NCBI RefSeq assembly: GCF_007744515.1
Contig: NZ_CP036268.1
Location: 3,518,712-3,582,711, forward strand
Reading direction: 5' to 3'
Source: Stratiformator vulcanicus
GTDB taxonomy: Bacteria > Planctomycetota > Planctomycetia > Planctomycetales > Planctomycetaceae
DNA length: 64,000 nt
In this document: positions 48,826 through 56,646 of the stretch, piece by piece
How positions within the stretch are numbered: the stretch's first letter is position 1
Layout: the number at the start of each line of letters is the position of its first letter
Notes under the pieces: model-generated
What the model was told of the DNA's origin: nothing
The model's database searches: none
The model's input: only the letters and a program-made list of their open reading frames with translations
Position numbers and translations under genes: made by a program

Positions 48826-48934
48826 CGCAGCCGTGAGGCTGCGATAACCCCCATGCAGCGGATGTTGCCGCGGCAAAGCTGCGGACGCGCGTCCGGTTTT
48901 TAGCTCTTAGCTTTTAGCAATTAGCGGTTAGCAA
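48826..48934. repeat. palindromes, a GC stem with T-run, and TTAGCNN heptamers
   Basis: The stem CGCAGCC/GGCTGCG with loop GTGA (48826-48843) is followed by TTGCCGCGGCAA (48865-48876), then CGGACGCGCGTCCG (48882-48895) before GTTTTT, a possible terminator for the DapA-like gene. Five 7-base units TTAGCNN (48900-48934) follow directly, ending 9 bases before the next gene. Confidence 0.65.
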
Positions 48935-48943
48935 AAGGATCTA

Positions 48944-49486
48944 ATGGCACAACGGCGGCATAGTCGGAAGAAGCTGATTCAGCGGCTCCGGGGATTCGCA
49001 AAGCGGCATGACGGACCGATCACGATGCGGCTGTTTTGTCTGGAAATCCGGACGGGACCTTCGACGGTCGGCTATTATTTCAAACGCGGTTGGCCGGAAC
49101 TGTGCCGGTTGGCCGACCTTCCGGACGAACCGCCACGGAAGGAGCCGAAGTACTCGGCCGAGCAACTGCTTCGCGCCTATGGCAGCGTCGGCTGGTACCT
49201 GCGGCGTTCCCCCACGCTGAAAGAACTCGCCGCCATGACCGGCGTCGCCGGCGACACGTGGCTGAGGTGCTTCCGCTGCAAACGCACGCTCCAAATCGCC
49301 TACACCCGCTTCGAAATCTTCAAGAAAGTCCCCGACCCATTGCCGACGCCGGACGAAGAACTGTGGCTGCCCGACTTTCTGATTAAGCACCAACGGCCGG
49401 AGGATTATTGGGACGGGGTGCGGGAGTTGCGTGCGGAAGTAGCTGCGCAAGGTGACCCCCTCTCCCTGGGGAGAGGGTCGGGGTGA
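48944..49486 (+). CDS. hypothetical protein with two HNH-associated-type repeats
   Basis: A 180-residue basic protein. Two related segments are seen, KKLIQRLRGFAKRHDGPITM...GWPELCRLADLP and EQLLRAYGSVGWYLRRSPTL...FRCKRTLQIAYTRFEI. These resemble the helical repeat found beside HNH and homing nucleases, which suggests DNA binding, but no nuclease domain follows. The last ten residues (GDPLSLGRGSG) come from the repeat at 49456, so the natural C-terminus may have been replaced by the insertion. A purine-rich AAAGGA lies 6 bases before the ATG, right after the heptamer repeat. Confidence 0.68.
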   Translation: MAQRRHSRKKLIQRLRGFAKRHDGPITMRLFCLEIRTGPSTVGYYFKRGWPELCRLADLPDEPPRKEPKYSAEQLLRAYGSVGWYLRRSPTLKELAAMTGVAGDTWLRCFRCKRTLQIAYTRFEIFKKVPDPLPTPDEELWLPDFLIKHQRPEDYWDGVRELRAEVAAQGDPLSLGRGSG

Positions 49487-49627
49487 GGGGAACGCGACGG
49501 CGGTGTGAATTAATACCGCGTTTGCGATGCTTCTATCCGGCCGAACGAGTATCAAATAATGCCGGCCTACAAACACCCCCGCGTCCCCTCATCCGGCCTT
49601 CGGCCACCTTCTCCCGAGGGAGAAGGG
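49456..49627 (+). repeat. 172-bp tandem element, copy 1
   Basis: Starts with a self-complementary end (CCCTCTCCC...GGGAGAGGG) and closes with CCTTCTCCCGAGGGAGAAGG, another stem. The second copy at 49637-49808 is the same length and alike over most of its span. It overlaps the end of the gene 48944-49486. Confidence 0.85.
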
Positions 49628-49636
49628 ACGCAACTT

Positions 49637-49808
49637 CCCCCTCTCCCTGGGGAGAGGGTCGGGGTGAGGGGAACGCGGCGGCGGCGTGAATTAGAACCGC
49701 GTTTGCGATTCTTTTATTCGGCCGAACGAGCGTTCAACAATGCCGTCCTACAAACGCCCCCGCACCCCCTCATCCGGCCTGTCGGCCACCTTCTCCCGAG
49801 GGAGAAGG
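49637..49808 (+). repeat. 172-bp tandem element, copy 2
   Basis: Direct repeat of 49456-49627, nine bases after it, with scattered differences in the middle. Both ends are hairpin-forming and in inverted relation to each other, so it follows the paired-hairpin plan of the other elements here. The gap 49487-49812 holds nothing else that I can see. Confidence 0.85.
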
Positions 49809-49812
49809 CGAC

Positions 49813-50082
49813 TTATTCATTCAGATTAAATTGCTCATTGAAGCGATAACGCTCACTCTCTTCATCGTATTCAAGAACCTTCGCTTCGACCAAGGTGGCC
49901 AGCATTGCATGAAGGCCGTTCCCTATTGGGTTATTTGACCACCAGACCCACTTCCGCCGGCGGAACTCCTCCCCAGATGGTCCAACCAGCCCGAGTAAGA
50001 CAGCGAGCTCAAATTCTGCGACATCCGACTCGACCCATTCCTTAAGAGAGTCCTTTAAGGGTTGAAGGCTTTCACTTTCCAT
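49813..50082 (-). CDS. 89-residue hypothetical protein
   Basis: A small acidic protein: LQPLKDSLKEWVESDVAEFELAVLLGLVG, RRRKWVWWSNNPIGNGLHAMLATLV and a charged end DEESERYRFNEQFNLNE. The pattern is protein-like (amphipathic helices, aromatic-rich WVWW), and the base use looks less GC-rich than the neighbours. I know no family. The start is the ATG at 50082; the frame also opens with a TTG at 50097. Its stop lies 5 bases from the 172-bp element. Confidence 0.6.
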   Translation of the reverse strand: MESESLQPLKDSLKEWVESDVAEFELAVLLGLVGPSGEEFRRRKWVWWSNNPIGNGLHAMLATLVEAKVLEYDEESERYRFNEQFNLNE

Positions 50083-50133
50083 GACCGACCACTTCAAACT
50101 ACGCGTGAGACATGGCTGGAACAGCAGGGCGAC

Positions 50134-50799
50134 TTAGCCAATTCGCTGATGTTGAATTTCGCCAGCGATTTCATGAATTGGACGCACCTCACTGAGTGTA
50201 TCATTGCAAGCGATGGCCACCCAACTGTCTTCGATCTCTGCAAGCTCCCGATAACACTCCCGCACCTTAATTTGATACTCCAAATTCTCCTCCTGCAAAT
50301 CGACGGTTAATTCCGTGTAGTCGCGTTTCGCTTTCTTCTCGACCTGCTTTCGCGCGAGGTCGGCGGGGAGGTCGAGGAGGATCGTCAGGTCGGGTTTGGG
50401 GATGCCGTAGACTTCGAATTCTAGTTGCTTGACCCGCTCGATGAACTCGGCTCGCTCGTCTTCCGGAACGCGGGCGCCTTGGTGGGCGAGGTTGGAGCCG
50501 TAGTAGCGGTCGAAAATGATGTAATCGTTTACTTCGGTGGCGGCTTTAACGACCGGCAGTGATTCGAAGCGATCGCCGGCGTAGAGCGAGGCGGCGAGGA
50601 AGGGGTCGACCTGATCGAGGGGGCCGAAGCCGCCGTTTAAGAACTTGGCGACGGCTTGACCGAAGAGCGTCTCCTGATAGCGGGGAAAGCCGATTAGCTC
50701 GGCGGTGTGGCCCACTTCGCGAAGCCGTTCGACGAGCAGTTTTGCCTGCGTGCCTTTCCCGGCTCCATCGATGCCCTCGATTGCGATCAGCTTGGCCAC
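50134..50799 (-). CDS. tmk: thymidylate kinase
   Basis: A 221-residue enzyme that phosphorylates dTMP to dTDP. It shows the P-loop EGIDGAGKGTQAKLL near residue 8, the LIGFPRYQET motif with its catalytic-type Arg, and DRYYGSNLAHQGA, the dTMP-binding DR-Y motif. The LID region has RKQVEKKAKRDYTE. The gene begins 2 bp after mtaB and shares its strand, so they are one operon. Confidence 0.95.
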   Translation of the reverse strand: MAKLIAIEGIDGAGKGTQAKLLVERLREVGHTAELIGFPRYQETLFGQAVAKFLNGGFGPLDQVDPFLAASLYAGDRFESLPVVKAATEVNDYIIFDRYYGSNLAHQGARVPEDERAEFIERVKQLEFEVYGIPKPDLTILLDLPADLARKQVEKKAKRDYTELTVDLQEENLEYQIKVRECYRELAEIEDSWVAIACNDTLSEVRPIHEIAGEIQHQRIG

Positions 50800-50801
50800 G
50801 G

Positions 50802-52148
50802 TTACTCCGCCGCCTCTTCGCCGCGATCTGCGATCAGGAAGTGCCGCGTGACCTCGCGGCCGGTCGCCGAGACGAACTCGCCGAGGTCGGAGGCTGCGCC
50901 GGGGAGTTCGACCGGGGTGTAGGTGCGATCGGTGCCACGGACGATGCCGGGTTTCGACTCATGCTCGCGTTCGACCATGACCTCGAGCGGCCGACCCACG
51001 AGTGAGCGGTAGTATTCGGTCGCGAGGTCGCGCTCGACCTCGGCGAGGTAATCCATGCGGGCCTTGCGGACCTCGGGCGCAACTTGATCGGGGAAGGTAG
51101 CGGCCTTGGTCCCGCGCCTGGCACTGAAGGGGAAGAGATGAATCTTCATGAATTGCGATCGGCGGCAGGCTTCGACCGTCTCTTCGAACTCGGTATCGGT
51201 CTCACCGGGGAAGCCGACAATCACATCGGTTGTGAAGGCGACATTGCCGAGGACCTCCCGCATGCGATCGAGCTTCTCAATAAATCGTTCGACGCTGTAA
51301 CGGCGGCGCATGCGGCGGAGGACCGTTTCGGAGCCGCTCTGCAGCGCGGGGTGGAACTGTGGGCAGAGATGCTCGCAGTCGGCAGCGGCGTGGATAAAGT
51401 CGTCGTTGACTTCGACCGCTTCGATCGACGAGAGACGCATCCGCCACTCGCCGGGGATGCGATCGAGCCGGCGGAACAGGTGCCACAGCCGGAACGGCGG
51501 CTTACCGCTTTTGCCACGGGTCGTGTCGACGCCGTAGTGGCCGACGTGAATTCCGGCGAGGACGATCTCCTTGTGTCCGTTGTCGACGAGCCGACGGACT
51601 TCGTCTTCAATGTCTTCCGCCGAGCGGCTCTGCAGTCCGGGGCGGACCGAGGGGATGATGCAGTAGGTGCATTTGAGGATGCAGCCGTCCTGCACCTTCA
51701 CATAGGCCCGCTTGCGGCCGTCGAAATGATCGATCCCGCGGGGCAGGTCGCCGATACCGAGGCGTTCGAAGACGTCGGGCAGTTCGCGCTTGTCGGTGAC
51801 GACCTCGAACACGCCGGGGAGCTGTGCGACGGCTTCAGGATCGCGGGTCGCGTAGCAGCCCATCACGACCGTCTTGGTGCCCGCATTTTGGCGGGCGAGC
51901 TTGCGAATGATTTGCCGCGATTTCGAGTCGCCCGTCGATGTGACGGTGCAGGTATTCACAATGCAGACATCAGCCGGCTCATGCTCGGCGGCTTCGCGGT
52001 AGCCGTTCTTGAGCAGGCCCTCTTTGACGAGTTGCGTTTCGTACTGGTTGACCTTGCAGCCGAGCGTGACGACGCGGCACGTCGGCGCCGCATCATCGCG
52101 GGCCGGTGCGAGGGTTTCGTTCAGAACTGGGAGAAGAGTTGCAGACAT
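50802..52148 (-). CDS. mtaB: tRNA t6A37 methylthiotransferase MtaB
   Basis: A 448-residue radical-SAM enzyme that adds a methylthio group to t6A37 of tRNAs decoding ANN. The N-terminal cluster domain has TLGCKVNQYE, IVNTCTVT and VVMGCYA, the three cluster cysteines. The radical-SAM CxxxCxxC reads DGCILKCTYCIIP. A TRAM domain closes the protein (LEVMVEREHESKPGIVRGTDRTYTPVE). MtaB is favoured over MiaB by the VTLGCKVNQYE form and the placement of the TRAM region. It starts at the ATG at 52148. Confidence 0.95.
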   Translation of the reverse strand: MSATLLPVLNETLAPARDDAAPTCRVVTLGCKVNQYETQLVKEGLLKNGYREAAEHEPADVCIVNTCTVTSTGDSKSRQIIRKLARQNAGTKTVVMGCYATRDPEAVAQLPGVFEVVTDKRELPDVFERLGIGDLPRGIDHFDGRKRAYVKVQDGCILKCTYCIIPSVRPGLQSRSAEDIEDEVRRLVDNGHKEIVLAGIHVGHYGVDTTRGKSGKPPFRLWHLFRRLDRIPGEWRMRLSSIEAVEVNDDFIHAAADCEHLCPQFHPALQSGSETVLRRMRRRYSVERFIEKLDRMREVLGNVAFTTDVIVGFPGETDTEFEETVEACRRSQFMKIHLFPFSARRGTKAATFPDQVAPEVRKARMDYLAEVERDLATEYYRSLVGRPLEVMVEREHESKPGIVRGTDRTYTPVELPGAASDLGEFVSATGREVTRHFLIADRGEEAAE

Positions 52149-52158
52149 AACGGTATCG

Positions 52159-52234
52159 TAGGGCGGGCTGTGCCCGCCGCAACCGGAGCAACGGGAATCG
52201 CCTCCGCAGATTGGTGGGCACAGCCCGCCCTACT
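52159..52234. repeat. 76-bp element with 18-bp perfect inverted ends
   Basis: GTAGGGCGGGCTGTGCCC at 52159-52176 is the exact reverse complement of 52217-52234. The 40-base centre has no frame. It lies between the disordered-protein gene and mtaB. It looks like a short dispersed REP/MITE-type element; no second copy is in the window. Confidence 0.75.
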
Positions 52235-52243
52235 CGAAGATTC

Positions 52244-53872
52244 CTATGAAGGACGTCGGCTGCGACCCCCGCGTCGGCCGCGGCGCGAGCGACCGCTACC
52301 CGAACCGCCGGAGCCTTTCGCGCTTCGATCGGACGGCTTCACAAGCAGATCGATGACCTCATCCCAAGTGGGAATATCATCGTATTCGCTAGATGAAGAG
52401 GCGGGTGCATCGTCGCTATCGCGATCGCTGTCAGACGACGAATCGTCACCCTCACTTCTCGAACGCGATGAGCGCCGTCCCCGCCCGCCACGGCGTCCCC
52501 GCCGACGGCGGCGCGAGCCTGATGAGTCGTCATCCCGCTCCGCCGATTCCTCTGAATCGGAGTCCTCTTCATCCGAGTCTGAGTCGTCCGCTTCGAGGTC
52601 GTCTTCATCTTCGGCCGATTCCGAATCGTCCGAGTCACTGTCGTCTTCGGAGCGTCGTCGGCGGCGTCCGCGACCCCCGCGTCGGCGGCGACGGCGACGA
52701 GGTCGACGTTCCGAATCATCGCCGTCATCTCCGGAATCTTCCGCCTCATCGGTCGACGCCTCGGAGACGTCGTCTTCTTCTTCATCATCATCCGAATCAA
52801 AATCAAGATCGGAGGCGAAATCATCGTCTTCGCTCGATTTACTGCGGCTGCGGGGCTGGTCGCGGCTGCTGGAACGTCGACGACGCGAGCGTTTGCGGTC
52901 CGGCCGATCGCGAGAGTCATCGCGATCTTCGGCCGTTTCGCTCGATTCGGCTGCTTCGTCCGAGTCGCTCAACCCGAAGCCGAAATCATCGTCGTTTGAC
53001 GAATATGCCGATCGAATGTCGTCCTGGTCGTCCGACTCAAAACTCCGTTTGCCGACGTATTTGTCTTTTTGCTCTGGTTCGGATTCCTCTTTGTCACGCC
53101 CTCTGTCCCGGCGACTGCGGTCGCCGCCTCGGGCCGAAGGTTTCGAGCGCGACGAGCCTTTGCGATCTCGGCCTCGGGACGAGGGTGACCGCTCCGATTT
53201 GCTCGAGGAGCCGGAATCATCCCAGCTCAGTTCTCCCAGCGGATCCCAGAAGGCGTCATCTTCATCGCCCGTGTCGTCATTACCCAAGTCTTCATCAGAC
53301 TCGGCATCGGGATCGGTACTTGCCGTCTCTTCGATTTTCGTCTCTTTGGATCGATCGGCACCTCCGCGCCGACCTCGTCGGCCACGTTTCGGCTTTCTGT
53401 CGCCGCTTTGGGTGTCTTCGTCGATCTCGGAATCATCGGCGATGCTCTCGGAGAGTTTGACGTCGCGGCTATCGTCCTGTTCTATCAATTCCGGGACTGG
53501 TTGCGCGGTGTCGGAGGTCTCTTCCTCATCTTCAAAAGAGACATCGGGCTCATCGTCGAATGAGAACACGGGGTCGGCAGCGGATGACGTCCGGACCACC
53601 GAAGGCTTCCGTCGCGGGATCGCCGGTTCGGGCGAGTTCGAATCGTCGGTCGATTCTTCGCTCACGGGCGCCGCGGGCGAGACCTGGTCGTCGGGCGACG
53701 GATCTGCAGTCGATTCCGCATCAGCGGGCGCGGCCGATTCGGGATATTCGTCGCCGAACTCCTCATCGTCGATCTCTTCTTTTGAGAGATCGATGCCAAA
53801 CAAATCTTCAGCCAGCGACTCCCACGAGGCTTCGTCTTCGGGGTCGGGCTTGCCGGAAAGTGGTGTATTCAT
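52244..53872 (-). CDS. long disordered protein with Arg/Gly and Asp/Ser blocks
   Basis: A 542-residue protein with almost no hydrophobic core. Only three short ordered-looking motifs stand out: SWESLAEDLFGIDLS near the start, DDAFWDPLGELSWDD in the first half and DDIPTWDEVIDLLVKP near the end. Between them lie acid-rich (Asp/Glu/Ser) and Arg/Gly-rich blocks (RRRRRGGRGRRRR type) that alternate. This mix suggests binding of nucleic acid or assembly with other proteins, but no family is recognised. The real start is the ATG at 53872. It is followed by mtaB on the same strand. The opposite strand also has a long open frame, which I reject. Confidence 0.75.
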   Translation of the reverse strand: MNTPLSGKPDPEDEASWESLAEDLFGIDLSKEEIDDEEFGDEYPESAAPADAESTADPSPDDQVSPAAPVSEESTDDSNSPEPAIPRRKPSVVRTSSAADPVFSFDDEPDVSFEDEEETSDTAQPVPELIEQDDSRDVKLSESIADDSEIDEDTQSGDRKPKRGRRGRRGGADRSKETKIEETASTDPDAESDEDLGNDDTGDEDDAFWDPLGELSWDDSGSSSKSERSPSSRGRDRKGSSRSKPSARGGDRSRRDRGRDKEESEPEQKDKYVGKRSFESDDQDDIRSAYSSNDDDFGFGLSDSDEAAESSETAEDRDDSRDRPDRKRSRRRRSSSRDQPRSRSKSSEDDDFASDLDFDSDDDEEEDDVSEASTDEAEDSGDDGDDSERRPRRRRRRRGGRGRRRRRSEDDSDSDDSESAEDEDDLEADDSDSDEEDSDSEESAERDDDSSGSRRRRRGRRGGRGRRSSRSRSEGDDSSSDSDRDSDDAPASSSSEYDDIPTWDEVIDLLVKPSDRSAKGSGGSGSGRSRRGRRGGRSRRPS

Positions 53873-53972
53873 AGGCCGCGACGGTACTTACGTCGGCCCG
53901 AATTTTCAAGCCGCGCAGCAATCGGAGTGGCCTGTGATTTCAAAGAGCGGGCGATGTCAGGCAGGCGATCGA

Positions 53973-54455
53973 TTACCTGCGGGTCGGCGTCTGATGACCG
54001 ACCTGTTTGATCTCCGAGTGCAGATCGCGAGCGTCTTCGAGCCGTTCCCAATAGTCACGCGGACTCTTGTTTCCGACCACCCGACCGAGCAAATCGGCCT
54101 CCGGGCTCAGAATGACCGTGCAGGGAATCTGTTTGACTTCCAGAATGTCGGCGATGCGGCGATCAGCGTCGTAGTCGAGATGAACGGGAACAAATTTCTC
54201 GCCCACGTAGCCCGACATCGTGGAGTTGCTGAGCGTCGCTCGCTCAAACTTCTTGCAGAAGGTACACCAGTTCGCACCGAAGACGAGCAGCATCGGCCGT
54301 CCGGTCTTCAAGGCATCGGCCTGCGCCTCATAGATGTCTTTTCGCCACGCAATCTCAGTGGACGGATCCGCGGCGTACGAGGTCTTCGAGACGGCCGCCG
54401 CGACGACCACGAACGACATGGCGATAACAGCAACGTACGGCAGGCGGTGCATCAT
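53973..54455 (-). CDS. secreted thioredoxin-like protein (WCTFC)
   Basis: A protein of about 160 residues: a hydrophobic signal (RLPYVAVIAMSFVVVAAAV, cleavage near SYAAD), then a thioredoxin-like fold with RPMLLVFGANWCTFCKKFE, i.e. the WCxxC site, and VKQIPCTVILSPEADLLGRVVG with the cis-Pro region. It is likely a periplasmic disulphide reductase or sensor of the DUF953/thioredoxin_7 type. I chose the ATG at 54455 (or the adjacent 54452) because the signal starts there. It lies downstream of the DUF4340 gene on the same strand. Confidence 0.87.
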   Translation of the reverse strand: MMHRLPYVAVIAMSFVVVAAAVSKTSYAADPSTEIAWRKDIYEAQADALKTGRPMLLVFGANWCTFCKKFERATLSNSTMSGYVGEKFVPVHLDYDADRRIADILEVKQIPCTVILSPEADLLGRVVGNKSPRDYWERLEDARDLHSEIKQVGHQTPTRR

Positions 54456-54653
54456 CCGAACTCCTTCGATCGTGAGAACCGATGCCCAATGCACCGGTCC
54501 TCATCGTCGAATTCGGTCGAAAGAGTCGCTCCACTTGAAGCGAACATGCCGGTTGGAACGATTTTCCGAGTTTTCGGCCACGATGCCGCTCTGATCCGGC
54601 TCACACCCTAACACGTCCGGTTGCGCCGGAATCGGTCGGGGGTTGAGTCGGCA

Positions 54654-56573
54654 TCACGAGTCGGCGGGGTCACGTTCGCTCGCCTCGCCCTCTTCCTGCG
54701 GTCCGTCGCTCTCGGGTTCGCTCCCGTCGGTTTCGCCGTCGTTGGCATCTCCGGGATCAGATTTGCCGTCACCAGATTCCGTGTTCTCAGATTCTGTGTT
54801 CTCAGATTTTGTATCGTCAGATTCGTCGCCGGACTCAGCGGGACCGCGGCCGGCTTCGACCGGCGCGGCTTCCTGTTCGCCCTCGTCCGCCCCACTTATC
54901 GTGGCAGGAGGCTTGGTATCCGCCTCCGCTTCCTTTTCTTTTTCCGGTTCAGCTTCCGGTTCTGTATCGAGACCGGGCAATTGCAATGAAGGACCGGATG
55001 ACGTTCCACTCGGCGTCCCGCCTTCGTTCGGTGATTCCGAATCAGCCGGCTCAGCTTCTTTCGCTTCGACGAGATCACCGCGCGACAGTTTGACTTCCTC
55101 AAAGTCCTGCGCACTGATCACGTAGTACCAGTCACCGAACCGCGAATTGAGTTCCTCGACCTTGTCGCGAGCCGCCGTGAGTTTGCGGTCGTACTCTGCT
55201 TTGGCCGTTTCGTAATTTTCGCGAGCCTTTTCGGCTTCCGACGGTTCTGATTCGGACTCTTCGCTGCCCGCGCCTTCGGCGTCCGCATCAGTTTCACCGG
55301 TGTCCGAATCGGGTTCAGATTTTTCCGGAGGAGAGGGGATTTCACCGAGCATGTCAGCCGCGAGCCGGGCCGCGACGAACACGTAGCGACTCTTCAAGGA
55401 TGACAATTTTCCGTCATCGGACTCGTCGCCCGATACACTCTCGCCGTTCGAATCGTCCGAGGAATTTTCGCCTTTTTCGTCCGACTTCTGATCGCCCGAC
55501 GCTCCGAATTCGACGTCGAATTCCGTGCCCGTAAACAGGTCGCCGAAGTACACGTCGTAGGCGACGCCGTCGTCAGTCTTCAGGGTGACCTGTCCCTGCT
55601 TGGCGAGCAATTCATCTTCGCCGGGCTTCTCGCCTTCCGTGATGATGAAGCCCTTTTCGATCAGGTCGAGACCGATCCGGCTGGCCTCACGCTGCGAGCG
55701 CACGACTTGCGGATCGAGTCGCAGGTCGGCCGTCAGTCCTTCGGGCTTGGGCCGGACACCCACGATTTCCATGCTGTTCAGATTGCGGACCAATCCATTG
55801 ACCGCCGCACGATTGACCTGCTCGGTCGCCTCATCGACTCCCTCAAGCGTCCATGGGCCGCTTGATTCTTCGCGGTCGAATACGAGAAGCGTAGTCGGTG
55901 AAATCGAGAGTTCCGGAAACGAGCCCGAGATTTCATAGTCCTCGACGACAAGCTCTTTCACATCGCCTGACTCAATTTCCAGCACGTCGGCGTTGACCCA
56001 GTCAGAGAATTTCGTCGACAGGTCGATGTCGAGGTCGGCGATAAACACCTCGTCTTCGTCTCCGCGTCGGAGATAAACACCTTCATCGTCCGGCAATGCT
56101 TTTCCGACAATGAAATCGGCCAGCACGTCACCGGCCGCATTCTGAACCGTCAATCGCTGGCCGCGTCCACGAAGCGATTCATCGGCGTCACTGAGCGGAT
56201 CAATCACGCCGTATCGTTCATGTTCGGCAGAGCGTCGGCTGACGAGGGGGCCGCGTTTGATCCCGACGAATGAGGTCGCCGTATCGGCTAACTTCTCGGC
56301 GGCATCGGCGGGATAATCGTGCGGCGAGATTCGAAACAGACCGTCGACCTGCGCGACCCGAAACGTCTTTCGTTCCGTCGTCTCTTCGTCGTAGGTGACG
56401 ACCTCCAGCGCGGCGGCTTCGAACGGGTCCGAAAAATCGGGGAAGTAGGCTTTGCCGACTTTTTCGTATTCCGGCGGCTCCCCCGGTGCGGTCGCGTAGC
56501 TCGCGCCGAACGCCACCGCGATTGAGAGAATCGCTCCGCCCAAGAATGTCCCGGTTTTGACCCATTCGTTCAT
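54654..56573 (-). CDS. DUF4340 membrane-anchored protein with acidic tail
   Basis: A 639-residue protein. A helix at about 8-28 anchors it, and a DUF4340 domain follows (VAQVDGLFRISPHDYPADAAEKLADTA, YGVIDPLSDADESLRGRGQRLTV, LADFIVGKALPDDEGVYLRRGDEDEVF). The middle and the C-terminal third are Asp/Glu/Ser-rich with little order. DUF4340 proteins accompany Gld-type ABC exporters. Here the permease-GldG fusion and the ATPase are encoded just upstream in the same direction, so it probably completes that complex at the outer face of the inner membrane. Confidence 0.87.
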   Translation of the reverse strand: MNEWVKTGTFLGGAILSIAVAFGASYATAPGEPPEYEKVGKAYFPDFSDPFEAAALEVVTYDEETTERKTFRVAQVDGLFRISPHDYPADAAEKLADTATSFVGIKRGPLVSRRSAEHERYGVIDPLSDADESLRGRGQRLTVQNAAGDVLADFIVGKALPDDEGVYLRRGDEDEVFIADLDIDLSTKFSDWVNADVLEIESGDVKELVVEDYEISGSFPELSISPTTLLVFDREESSGPWTLEGVDEATEQVNRAAVNGLVRNLNSMEIVGVRPKPEGLTADLRLDPQVVRSQREASRIGLDLIEKGFIITEGEKPGEDELLAKQGQVTLKTDDGVAYDVYFGDLFTGTEFDVEFGASGDQKSDEKGENSSDDSNGESVSGDESDDGKLSSLKSRYVFVAARLAADMLGEIPSPPEKSEPDSDTGETDADAEGAGSEESESEPSEAEKARENYETAKAEYDRKLTAARDKVEELNSRFGDWYYVISAQDFEEVKLSRGDLVEAKEAEPADSESPNEGGTPSGTSSGPSLQLPGLDTEPEAEPEKEKEAEADTKPPATISGADEGEQEAAPVEAGRGPAESGDESDDTKSENTESENTESGDGKSDPGDANDGETDGSEPESDGPQEEGEASERDPADS

Positions 56574-56646
56574 CGTTTGCCTCCGACATTTGTCGGTTCG
56601 TTGTAAGAAGACGATTCGTTGCGCCAGCTCTATTGATTCGGCCAGC

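Noticed and set aside
51084-54611. 1175-residue plus-strand frame opposite mtaB and the disordered protein
   Set aside because: It crosses three real minus-strand genes and a gap, and its Ser/Arg runs are the reverse reading of Asp/Ser and Arg/Gly codons. Stop codons are simply rare there.
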